A DNA stretch of 60,000 bases. Origin: Bigelowiella natans CCMP2755. Taxonomy: Eukaryota; Cercozoa; Chlorarachniophyceae. Below are positions 1 through 10,529 of this stretch, piece after piece. Within the stretch, counting starts at the first letter, position 1. Each line of letters begins with the position of its first letter. The translations under genes were made by a program, and so were the position numbers. Location: assembly GCA_000320545.1 (NCBI GenBank), contig ADNK01000555.1:1-60000 (forward strand), written 5' to 3'. The notes under the pieces were generated by a model that was not told where the DNA came from, did no database searches, and was given only the letters and a program-made list of their open reading frames with translations.

Positions 1-97
1 CCCAAGGACTGTCTTTTGTTCCTTTTTTTTTTTTACACACCAACAAAAAAAACACCCTTTTTTTTAGCACCCACACCTCTTTTTTTCAAAAGGACGC

Positions 98-145
98 TCG
101 GGGGGGGGGGAAAAAAAAAAAAAAAAAAAAAACCCCCCCCCCCCT

Positions 146-184
<39 letters not shown>
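98..184. repeat. Homopolymer runs and (TA)n microsatellite
   Basis: A run of G (about 101-110) is followed by A (111-132), C (133-144) and (TA)n (about 147-184). It lies immediately 5' of the first visible helicase exon and is best read as part of an intron of that gene. No coding exon is visible in bases 1-261. Homopolymers this long side by side are also sites where an assembly may be inaccurate. Confidence 0.9.
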
Positions 185-188
<4 letters not shown>

Positions 189-261
189 AACAGTAGATGT
201 ATATATAAATATGTATTCATATCCATCCCCCCCCCCCCCTCCGCTTGCCTGTAATACTCAG

Positions 262-2173
262 GGCACTGTTATCGAGTGTTCTCCTCGGCTGTGTTTAATG
301 ACTACTTCGACGAACATGAGGCACCTGAAATCCTGACCTCACCGATCGATTCGACTGTCCTTTCTATGAAGGTACGGATTCTCTTATGCAAGTAGATAAC
401 AATTATGAAGATGATGGAGAAGATGATGGAGACGATACCGATGGTGTAATCAAAATGGATCTTTTTTGCCAAATTAGCGAGAGCGCCTCACCAAAAGCAC
501 ATTCGAAACCTTCCTCACATTCGTTTCGCTCCTGCTTCATCTCTCTCCCTGTTGGCATCAGGCTATGGGAATCCAAAATATAGCACGATTTCCATTCCCC
601 ACCCCCCCCTCTCCGGATGCTATCGACGCTGCGACGAAGGTACTGCCTTCGGCGGGGGGAGGGGGATGGGTCGATGCTACATGTTTGGAAATCTGAACAT
701 TTGGTGACCTTATGTTGTCGAGGAGACGAGGGAGGTGTGCTCGATGAAGAGGCGGAATGGTTTTCAAGTATGTTTGTTGGCGGTGTGCATTGTTGTGTGA
801 TCGTAGACGTTGGAAGCTCTTGGGGCAGTTGACAGAACGACTGGCAAGATAACACCTCTCGGTGAAGTTCAGTGTGTATACTGTAGTGTAGCGTGGTTTG
901 GTGTATATGAGAGTGCTGGAGAGAGGGGGAGAGGGAGGGAGAAAGAGAGAGAGAGAGAGAGTTCCGTGCTAATATAAATACGTAAGTAAATATATGTATT
1001 ATATGTATTTTATTGATATAAATATTTATATACATTAATGTTTAAAAATTTCAGGGGAAGGAATGGCTTCGTTTCCGGTTTCTCCTCGTTTCGCACGCAT
1101 GCTGGTGAGATAACGATGGAGAAAAATGATGCTGATGAAGAACGACACACGCTGAGAAGACAAGAGAGAGGCATTGCTGATGGATTATTATCAACAATGC
1201 GTGGTGTTCAAAAAAAAAGAAAGACGATGAGTCGATGATGACTAACGTAGACGACTAAATAATAGCGTTAACATCGTCATAACGAACGCCCCTTTTTCTC
1301 CTATGAAGGTGCTTGCAAACCAGCATCATTGTCTACGATACGTCATCTCTATGGTATATGTATATATACAACTACTATTGGTGCTGTTTGTTACAGAGAG
1401 ACTCGCAAACATATGATGATTGCTTCGTGCATGTTTGATGCTTTCAGGCTAATATTCCATCATTTTTCTTTTTAAGTTTCATTAATGCGCACTGATTTCC
1501 CTCTATCCAGCCCTCCTTTCCTCCTACACACTATCTAACAAATGCGTGCCTTCATATCTTATTTTGAGATGATGCCCCCCCCCTCCCATCCCTCCTGTAG
1601 TGGCGACTTTGAATACGTCTCCACCTTTATACTATCGCATAGATGTGTTTGCTTTTTATGTACGTTTCTCTTATTGTTTTCTTTCTTCTTCTTCTTCTTC
1701 TTCTTCTTCTTCTTCTTTCTCCCCCTCATCCTCTCTCCTCCCGTCGGTCAATCAAAGGTGGCATCCTTTGCCGCAGAGTCGTTGTTTTTGCCCGCCCCTT
1801 CTTCCTCCTCCTCCACTGATGATCCCAACGACACCGAAGGTGTGCCTCCTCTTTGCCGTCATGGGCAACCAAAACACTTAAAATCCCCCACGCATATAGT
1901 CTTTTAATTCAACGCAGATGTTGCGTAGTAGTAGTAGCAGCAGCAGCAGCAGAAGCGGTAGCGGTAGGCATCATCGTCAAATAATATGTGTGACCTCCCT
2001 CTCTCTCTTTGCTACTACTACTACTACTACTGTCCAACACACAGGTGGTGGCGAAGTGATGGATGAAAAGGAAAAAAGAAAGCGAAATCAAGCCAAGAGC
2101 AAGTCACTGATAGTCCACCCCCCCCCCCCCCCTTCCAAAAAATTGTGTTCACGTGTGCTTATGTGGGTGTACT

Positions 2174-2214
<41 letters not shown>

Positions 2215-2680
2215 GCGTGTGTGTGTTTGCAGCATAGGTGCGTGCATCATCACCATTTATCTGTGTCTCTTTTTTGTCCCTCTCTCTCACTCTTTCTCTC
2301 TCTTTCTCTTTCTCTTTGTGCGGTCGTTACTGTTACTGCAGGCATGCATTGGTATTAAGACGATGGCAGCACCCTTGTTCTGACCTTCTCGGTCGTATGA
2401 AAGTCGTAGCAGCTTACCTATGGGAAATGAAGAACAAGGTACTATCTCTTTAGGTAGAAAGAATATGAAGTGTATTAGCTTAAACGGAAATGGGAGGTAG
2501 AGGTGGGGGGGAGGGGGCAAACGCATTTTCATTGTCTTCTCTGAAAGTTGTGCATACATTTGTGTGTCTATGTTTGACGAGAAGAAGAACAAATCGAAGC
2601 AGAAGAACAAGAGCAAGAAGACAATAGGAGGAAGAGCAAGGGCCTTTGAACAGAATAACTTCCTCAGGCCTAAGAGTAAT

Positions 2681-2714
<34 letters not shown>

Positions 2715-2716
2715 GC

Positions 2717-2747
<31 letters not shown>

Positions 2748-2833
2748 ATGACATATCTAACGGCCTCATTGATTGATTGCTACACCCTACGACACGAAGT
2801 ATTTCTCCACATCCGAACCCACTGCCAAATATG

Positions 2834-2871
<38 letters not shown>

Positions 2872-4017
2872 CACTCCAACCCTGCTCCGATGACGGTGGC
2901 ACTAGGCATGAAAGAGGTCGTTGCAGTGGTGCGACAGCTGGAACGTATCATGGAAAATCTTGCTGACCAAAAGATAAGCGATCAAACTACCATTGCATCT
3001 ATCAAGAAGGTAGTAGAGCGAAACGGTGCAGCATGTACTGGGGATTTAATACATTGCCTTCTCCTGTCCTTTCAACCTCGAGAACACGAAGAAGGATGAT
3101 AGCGTCATTCATGGTGATGAGCATGTGTGCTAATGCTTTCACTTGTGTGTGTGTGTGTGTGTGGTATGTTCATATTGCAGGAGCTGTCGATGCCACCGCC
3201 CCCACCTCCAAGCTTAAAACAAGAGAAGATTCTCAGGTAGTTGTTGTTGCTAATATGGTGATAGTGATGAAGGAAGAAAAAGAAGAAGAAGAAGAAAAAG
3301 CAGTATTTTTTAACTATCTGTCCTTTATTTATTTATGTTGGCGTATGTGCACACACATATGAAATTACTATATCACTCTTGTGGTTTGGATATTTTAGGC
3401 AGATCATCACTGCCGGGCTAATGGATAGGGTACGTCTCGTTGTTGTGTATATGTGTGGTATCTGTTTATTCTGGCCCCTCCATGAATGCGTTAAGACTCC
3501 TCCCGTATGGAAACAAATCCACATCAAATCTACATCATCACTATTTTATTCGTTCGTTACTAGACACATCAACACATCTTCGGTACAGGTCGCGAGAAAG
3601 ACTTCTTTTGGGGAGATAATTGCTCCTGGAGATGGCGACGAAGAGGGGGGAGAGGGAGGCAGAGGTGGTTATGCAGTATATAATTTCTTCTACCTTCATA
3701 TGTACATATATAAATATATAAAATACATATGTACTATGTATGTATATATATATATATATGTATATATCCCCTCTTCACAGTAGAAAGCAGCATGAGCATG
3801 GTTCTAATGATAATTCCATGCTATTCCCAGGCGCTTATGAGCTGGTGAGAGGCGGTGTTGCGTACATTCACCCTTCCTCGTCTTTGTTTCCTCCTGATCG
3901 ACAGCCGCAGGTGGTATACCGTAGAATAGTAGCAGTAGTAGTAGCAGAACGAGGAGGAGGAGGAGGAGGATGAGGAGGGGGGGAGGATCCCTATGCTACT
4001 CTTCCCCTGATAAGCAT

Positions 4018-4070
<53 letters not shown>

Positions 4071-6501
4071 AGTACGTGGCATTCTTCGAGATTGTGGAAA
4101 CAAGTCGACGATACATGAAGGCTGTCACAGCAATAGAGCCACGATGGCTTACGATTGTATGTTACAACAATCAACAACATGCCATCATATTAAACAAGAA
4201 CAAGAAGAAGAACAAGAAGAAGAAGAATAGAATGAGGGGAAAAGAACCCACTATTTACTAAGACTTCTTTGCAAGACTTCTTTACATACAACACGCAGAG
4301 TGTGGTATATCTATAATATGCACCTTCTGGTTCCTTTTGTCTGATATATGGGTCGATAGCAATGGCACCACTGATTTGTTGGGATTATTTGCTATTTATT
4401 GTTGTTGTTGCTGCTGTTGTATGGTGTGGTGTCGTCAAAGGTGGGGTCGGATCTGTGCACAGACAGCGCTCCATTAGAGCAGCCAATGCCGGTCTACGAT
4501 GTATGTGAAACAACACAGCAGTACCAGCAGTAGCAGACCCTCTCTCATGCGTACTGTGTTCTTGTTGCTGTTGATGATGATGGTGACGATAGTAATGATA
4601 TTGAGCAGAGGGAGAGAGGAAGAGGGTGAGGAGGGGGGATATGGTAAGATCCTCACATATTTTGCTGATAACTAACTACTCCAATTATCAGCCAAAGAAA
4701 GATGCGATCTTCTGTTTCGTAAGGTACCATTGCCATCAACCCAGTCCATCATCATCATTATCATCATCATTATCATCATCATTATCATCATCGTCGTCGT
4801 CATCGTCATCATCATTGACTATTCTGCTCTCATGAAGGACGACATTTGGGCCTCGACGATGGGAGCTTCCTCATAGGAAACTTCCATATCCCTCCGTAAG
4901 CAGTAGTAGTAGTAGTAGCAGCAGCAGCAGCAGCAGCCAGTAGGAGCACACGTGTTAGCAGCAGCACGATAAGTGTCATTTGCTGGTTCTACTACTCCTA
5001 CCATTGGATGATACCGCGATCTTATCAGCAGATAACACTACTCAACTCTGTTGTTTCCTAGTTGTAGTAGTAGTAGTAGTTGTTGTTGTTGTTGTTGTTG
5101 CTGTAGTGGTAGCATCGTACATGTTGCATCCCTTATCTTGTCTTCTCGTCAGGAAAAGAAGACGGAAATTGTTCGGCACTTCGCACGGCTGCTTCTTTCA
5201 GGTTGTAGTTGTACAGTAGCAATAGCAGCAGCAGCAATAAGGTTCTAGCTCGAGTTGGAAGTAGAGCCTTGAAGGAGAAGAAGAAGTAGTGGTATTAGCA
5301 GTTGTTGTAGTCATGAGTGGCAGTACCGCTTTTCGCAGCTGTAGAAGATAGTAGTAAGTAATCTCATCGGTGCATCTACTGTTTGTCCTGGGTTGTCACG
5401 CTGGTGTCGACTCGGCTTTGTTTGATTTGATTCGATTCAATTTGATACAAAGGTAAGATTGTTAAAGCCCTTGGTGAGTTCTGTCCGTATCTCTCAATAA
5501 GGTGCTCATTTATATATGCATTTCCAGTGAAACATAATCATACACATATTTCATCACTCTCCGGGGGGGGGTACAGCTCATGTTTTCCCTTGGGATAGAA
5601 AGCTTTAAAGTCGCGCTTATGGCATTTCATCGTTGTTTCGAATTCTGCATGCAGCAGACCGTTTGGATCGATATTGACTTTATGATGTTGTAAAGACGTT
5701 GAAATTCATTTCTCTCGATTTCCTTTTCCCTTCTCGGCATACGGAAATGCCTCAACGTCTCCTCCTCCTCCTCACCATGATCATCACCCTCATCATCATG
5801 ATCATTATCATTGTTATCATCATACTCAGACCGGCGTCCCTCGTGAATCCTATTCTCCCTCGGAAGGTGCTTGCAGCATGTCCTATCCCTCCCTCTGACG
5901 AAGATCAGACTAGAGCGAAACAAAACCGAATCTTTTCGATCAATCGTTGGTTGATTGCGTATCTCTCACTCTTCTTCTATTTGTCTGCCTATCTACCAAA
6001 CTGTGTATGTGTATGTGCGTGTACGTGAATCAGGCTAAACGATTCCTCTCTACACTGACGAAGGGTGAAGGTGTCAAAACTCTATCTCAGGTTGTTAGAT
6101 CAAAAGCTTACAGTACGCAACATTTGTGCATATTCGGGAAAATTATCAATATCACCGGAATTTGGTGTTTTGAATCGTTAGTAATGGCAGTTACAAATAG
6201 ATTGTTAAAAAAATTCCACCAAATTTTGTAGCAATTTAACAAAACTTAACTCTGTTTATTGATAGCTCCTCGAGCTATGGCAAAAAGATCCGAAATTCTT
6301 ACTAGACGAGTATTTGGAGCTGGTGCAATGGCAGAAGCAGGATAGGTGTGCACCTCACTCTTGTATGAAACAGTAATAGTCATTATTACATATTCTGATA
6401 TCTTCGGTAGACTATATGTGATGATTCTCTATTTTTCCTCGAATCTGTTGTTTTTCAGATTAAAGTCAATGTGGCCACCAGTGACCCAGCGTAGGGTGTA
6501 G
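262..6501 (+). CDS. DHX37: DEAH-box RNA helicase, DHX37/Dhr1 (Ecm16) type, C-terminal half, 5' partial
   Basis: C-terminal half of a DEAH-box helicase of the DHX37/Dhr1 group. That family drives release of U3 snoRNA during small ribosomal subunit assembly in the nucleolus. Spliced exons read in order along the family: GHCYRVFSSAVF at 262-371; FPFPTPPSPDA at 562-639; LEALGAVD at 807-861; MASFPVSPRFARML at 1055-1104; a 45-base exon at 1309-1353; 1758-1839; the winged-helix/ratchet part at 2342-2439; RQIITAGLMDRV around 3230-3430; IHPSSSLFPP near 3870; the OB-fold motif VAFFEIVETSRRYMK at 4073; HFARLLLSG near 5170; 6034-6090; and LLELWQKDPKFLLDEY at 6266-6345. The last exon (6459-6501) gives the family terminus MWPPVTQ and a stop. 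GT-AG sites flank each exon. The ATPase motifs lie upstream of the window. There are about 17 introns, many filled with microsatellites. The exons between 5200 and 6030 are the least certain. Confidence 0.88.
1682..5105. repeat. Intronic microsatellites of the DHX37-like gene
   Basis: Simple repeats sit inside helicase introns: (TTC)n near 1682-1716; (GT)n near 2175-2224; (AC)n then (AG)n near 2683-2743; (TA)n near 2836-2869; (GT)n at 3144-3161; (CT)n then (GT)n at 4021-4070; (ATC)n near 4750-4816; (TAG/CAG)n near 4900-4937; (GTA)n and (GTT)n near 5063-5100. None is translated in the helicase reading frame, because family-matching exons begin and end outside them. Confidence 0.85.
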
Positions 6502-7133
6502 TTTATTCCGGTGCGTTGTTGCGGGAAGTTAAAAAGCTACAATCACTGTTGTCAACATTTGACCAAATGTTACGCAATACGTCATCGGCGTTTGCTTCCG
6601 AGCACCTGTCTCTCTCCTCATTAGACATGGCAAGCTAGCAAGCGCACGTCTTGTCATAATTTTTGGCATGCCAGTAGGCTAGCTAGCTAGCACGATTTTG
6701 CTACGCACGCTAGCACGCGCACAGCATGATGAGCATGATGTGCCAGCAAGTTGTGTTGTGCCTAGTGTGCTTCGAAGCAGCACCTTCTGAAACAATGTAA
6801 TTGAAAGAAATAGATTCGTAGACTTCAATGTCATAAGTCATGCTGCCTGCCATCTTGCCATGTCCTCATGATTTCTTTTAATTACTTCATTTTGTAAATA
6901 CACTGTGTATTGTCCGTATTCCATTGTCAACACTTCTAGACTTGCTTCCGTAGCAGCTAGCAGCTGTGATGCTGCCATGCAAAGCAGCTTCAACCATTTG
7001 TTTAGAAAGTGTGCATACCTAGATATGGTAGCACATAGCTAGTATTTACTTTACAACTTCGTGTGTTCAATCGTATGCAATACATTGCATGTGTGCGTGC
7101 TCTTGAGTACATAGTCTTTTGTGGCTTATAAAC
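6502..7133. repeat. Convergent 3' spacer rich in CTAGC/GCATGC words
   Basis: This is the gap between the 3' ends of the helicase and zinc-finger genes. I see no coding exon. It has a dense set of GCTAGC-type words: AAGCTAGCAAG near 6650, tandem CTAGCTAGCTAGCACG near 6679-6694, CTACGCACGCTAGCACG at 6701-6717, CAGCTAGCAGCTG near 6953, and many TGCATG or CATGATG words. The 17-mer at 6701 recurs with one change at 14747. Similar word content recurs in other convergent spacers of the window. Confidence 0.7.
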
Positions 7134-8021
7134 CTACTCAATCGATTGATTTAGAACCGATGACGATGTTCGTTGTCTCTTGCTCCTGTTGTTTCTGTAG
7201 TCATCTTCAATACGGTTTCTACTGATGTTACTATCACTGCCACTTTTACCAATAAAATCACTACTGAATTTCGAATTCATGTGATCAGATGATCTAGAGA
7301 AAGATATCGAGAGAGGGTGGTGGATCTGCTGGATGCTTGGATTTGTATCAAAAGTATAAGACGAGCTTGAAGAACTCGATGAATCAGATTCAGATTTACA
7401 CTGTTCTGAATCTGGGTTCGGATGAGAAAGGATACCGTTAGAGTGTGCTATGACAACCGAAGATGGATTGGTGATGGAGCTTTTTGTGGAATAACTCTTT
7501 GCGAATTTTAAGTGCATTTTCGGTGTCCAAAATGGGGGCCTCGAAGACGGGAAATTTATTGGTGTACACAGTTTACGCTCTTTATTTCCTTTCGATAAAA
7601 GACCGTCTAGAAGCTCCTTTGGTGGAGGCCCCGAGACTACACCAGGAGCTCTTTCAGACTTTTCAAACATCGGGGTTAATTTCGAGGTTTGAAACAGCTG
7701 CGGTATCATGTCAGCAATCCGCCCACTGTAGATATTCTCAACCTTCTCTGCTTTCCCCGACCGTTTCGACTTAATATGTCTTTGTAATTCGACAAAGAAA
7801 TTCGGTCGAATTCGCTTCCTTGAAGGTTTCATGTGAGAAGCGATTCTCGCATCAAAAACAAGTTTCGAACAGTTTGTCTTTTTGGATTGAGTGGGGTTAT
7901 CTGTCCTGCACACCGCACATCGTGTTCTTGCCACGTTGTTGTGCAATGTACAAATAGAACAGACCCAATGGCCGGGTTTCTCTAACGATACCGCGCTTGA
8001 TTTGAAGTCGTCAGTCCCCAT
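7134..8021 (-). CDS. RanBP2-type zinc-finger protein
   Basis: Single open exon of 295 residues counted from the first ATG at 8021. The frame is open further upstream to about 8120 but holds no other ATG, so an upstream exon remains possible. Near residue 20 is a RanBP2-type zinc finger, GHWVCSICTLHNNVARTRC followed by AVC, with spacing C-x2-C-x10-C-x2-C. Such fingers bind ubiquitin or single-stranded RNA in known families. The rest is basic and serine-rich (RKRIRPNFF, a serine run near residue 215, and a K/R-rich tail RSKRQRTSSS), which suggests a nuclear protein. No second domain is recognised. It is convergent with the helicase and divergent from IFT22. The zinc finger is certain; the cellular role is unknown. 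Confidence 0.8.
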   Translation of the reverse strand: MGTDDFKSSAVSLEKPGHWVCSICTLHNNVARTRCAVCRTDNPTQSKKTNCSKLVFDARIASHMKPSRKRIRPNFFVELQRHIKSKRSGKAEKVENIYSGRIADMIPQLFQTSKLTPMFEKSERAPGVVSGPPPKELLDGLLSKGNKERKLCTPINFPSSRPPFWTPKMHLKFAKSYSTKSSITNPSSVVIAHSNGILSHPNPDSEQCKSESDSSSSSSSSYTFDTNPSIQQIHHPLSISFSRSSDHMNSKFSSDFIGKSGSDSNISRNRIEDDYRNNRSKRQRTSSSVLNQSIE

Positions 8022-8687
8022 GATTTGCTCTGTTTCTCCTACCGTCACTTCTTTCAGGGTGTGGATGCATGCACTGCCAAGGAAGATCAGTTCGGAACTG
8101 CCTTCCTCCCGTTTTGGGGGTCATTCTTTCGGAGCGACATGCATCAAATCATGAAACATGACGAAATGACACGTTCCGCGCGTGCGAACAAGGGGATCTA
8201 TCTATGGCAGATTGTTCATGTGCGAAAGAATCACACACGAGAAGCCGTTGTGAAAACTGACAGGACTCCTTCGCACAGCTTCTCGCACCCCTCGATCGTT
8301 TCTTGTGTCACTTTGGGCAAAATGTTCAGGAAAAACTGCCGGTACTGTGCGCATCCTGCCGGTACCTTTGATACCGTAGACTTTTCAAATCCATGGAATG
8401 TGTAATGCGATTGTGATTTTTAGTTTGTGATTGGGTTCTGTGATTTTTTTTCGGAATCCAAGGTTTTAATTATTATTTTCTCGGTTTTTTCGGAATCCAA
8501 CGGTTTTCCTCCCGCTTGAGCGTTACCTCCTCAGCCCTTCATAACGATTAAAAAACTCGAAGCTCGAACGGGTATATCTACCATATCCTCAGGAGTTCAA
8601 ACTTGTGGCTTACTGTTCATTGTCATGTGGTGAAAAAGAAATAGGAACTCACAATCATGTTCCATGTTAGGCTAGAAACTCACGAAA
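8022..8687. promoter_or_regulatory. Divergent promoter spacer, zinc-finger gene / IFT22
   Basis: Non-coding gap of about 650 bases between two genes transcribed away from each other, so it should hold both promoters. It contains a direct repeat, TTTTTTCGGAATCCAA, ending near 8461 and again at 8485-8500, in T-rich sequence. I see no clear TATA box. Small open frames here show no protein-like features. Confidence 0.45.
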
Positions 8688-9786
8688 ATGTCGACGGTTA
8701 AGATTGCTATGGTGGGCCCGAAGGGCATCGGCAAGGTATTAAAGGAAACCGCAAGTTTGTTTCATGGCGCCAATGAGTGTTGAAAACTATTCAGTTGTCG
8801 AATTGAAATGTGTTGGAGGGGCTTGCTATGCACTTATTGTTGAAATGCACTTTGGATCTTCATTCTGCCTTTGTTCATTTCAGTCTGTCCTATCTAATGC
8901 GCTTGCGGGTGACTTCTCTTCCTACGGAGACATGCCGACGGTCGGGGTTAGAATACGAGAGGTATTGGAACTAGCAATGTTATCGAGTTGGATATAATAT
9001 AATCAAATACTTCGTTCAGATTCGGGTTCCGCTTCTAAACGATTATTCGACTATTCCTGTCGAATTGTGGGATGTTTCCGGAGATATAAAGTATCTCGTG
9101 CTAAACATATCTTTCATACACTATTGTATTCATACATTCTCTATGTCAGATACGAACACTGTTGGCCCGCGATTACGGACGGTCTCAATGGGCTTATCAT
9201 AGTTTATAACCCTAAGAACCAAATGCAGTCAAAGGAAGTTAGCTTATGGTAATTCACCTACAGATGATTTGTTTCATAGATTCATAGGGGTACTACACTT
9301 CTGTATAGGATGGAAGCTTTCTGCAAAAACTCTGATGTTACAAGTGGTCAAGTGGTCATATGGGCTCTTAATTTGCCGACGGATCAATCCCCACCTCCAA
9401 TAAAATATGAAGGTTGATAGAATCTATATTGATAAATTAAAATTAAACTGACGAGACATGATTTTAGGCAAAACAGGAACCCTAAGAATCCCTATAGTTG
9501 GGGTTTCCATCTCTCAGAATCCAAAGGTTTCTTTAAGTAATATGAAATTTTATAGAAAAACAACTTAACTCTTTCTGGAATTTCCCGTGTGTTAAAGGCC
9601 AATGAGGATATTCAATTTAATGGAGATGTAAGCTGGCAGTCCTTCGCTGATGCTTGCTACAGGATGCATCCAGACAATCAGGTCCTCCCTCCACGACTCT
9701 TGTGTCGGTTTTGGACGCTCACACATGACTATGAAATTCAGGAATTGGAAGATGAAGACGATGCCTTTCTAGATGGCAACAACTGA
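8688..9786 (+). CDS. IFT22: IFT22/RABL5-like small GTPase of intraflagellar transport
   Basis: IFT22 is a Rab-like GTPase of the IFT-B complex, which moves cargo along the axoneme of cilia. Seven exons splice cleanly: 8688-8735, 8884-8961, 9020-9090, 9150-9248, 9288-9412, 9468-9526 and 9598-9786. The start MSTVKIAMVGPKGIGK carries the P-loop G-P-K-G-I-G-K, then SVLSNALAGDF. The second exon ends PTVGVRIRE, like the family's PTQGVRILE. Next comes ELWDVSGDIKYEHCWPAI, which resembles the IFT22 switch II region with WDCGGD and CWPAL, followed by GLIIVYNPKN. The tail is acidic (ELEDEDDAF). All exon phases agree. Length is about 220 residues, slightly longer than animal IFT22 (about 185). Its presence implies that the organism builds cilia or flagella at some stage. 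Confidence 0.9.
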
Positions 9787-10529
9787 GCTAGTGAGCAATG
9801 TTGGACACCATGTTCGCCGACATCCGAAAATCATACTTTACGCACGCATTACTACATTCTAGGATTGGCGGCCAAATGCTCAACTGAGCTGGATGTGAGA
9901 TGAAGCTGTTGTAGAGCTTCATCGCAGCAACTAGCAGCGATTGCCTGGTCCAGGCTAGCAGCTAGCAGCAGGGCTTGCAAAGCCAAATTTGCTGATCACT
10001 TTGCAACTTTGCGTGATCAATTGTGTGCAATTTAATCTGTGTTCCTTTGAATTAACATCAGCCTGCTGCAGTGTGGGGATTTTCTTGTGTCACAATGACT
10101 ACTTAGAACCCTGTGCGCGTGCGATGCGATGAAGCTACGATGATAGACATGCAACATGATGTACATACATGTGTTGTTACGTGCACAAAACGCTCAATAC
10201 GCGCATGGTTGATTAGATCGACTGCGAGCGATGCATGTGTCTGGATATCGCGAGCTACGGCGCCTAGCGACGTTGCATTGGCGAATTTCGGACATGGCAT
10301 CGCGGCAACATTCTATAACATAGCAACCTACCGAAGAAACATTGAGGCTTAAGCTAGTTCGATCTCATTTTTAGCAATACTAGACTCTCATCATGAAATG
10401 CAGCAAAATTTATTCCTAGTTCTGGGAGCTGCACGAGCCCGTGAAATTCTTATGCCCTAATTATAAGAAATACGTACACGAAAGTAATGAAAGAAATGGG
10501 AATAATTTGTGCAAAGGCGCGTGGCAGGA
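9787..10529. repeat. Convergent 3' spacer with CTAGC/CAGC words
   Basis: Gap between the 3' ends of IFT22 and the kinase. It has CTAGCAGCGATTG, GGCTAGCAGCTAGCAGCAGG near 9953-9972, and several TGCATG, GATGCGATG and CATGCAACATG words to about 10300. The small open frames on both strands at 10103-10352 look like chance products of this composition. No exon is supported. Confidence 0.6.

Noticed and set aside
403-1035. Minus-strand open frame of 210 codons
   Set aside because: It lies across three plus-strand exons that match DHX37 with correct splice sites. Its residues are low-complexity translations of repeats.
8022-8048. Start of the zinc-finger gene at a GTG codon (8048)
   Set aside because: This is a eukaryotic gene, and the first ATG in the frame is at 8021.
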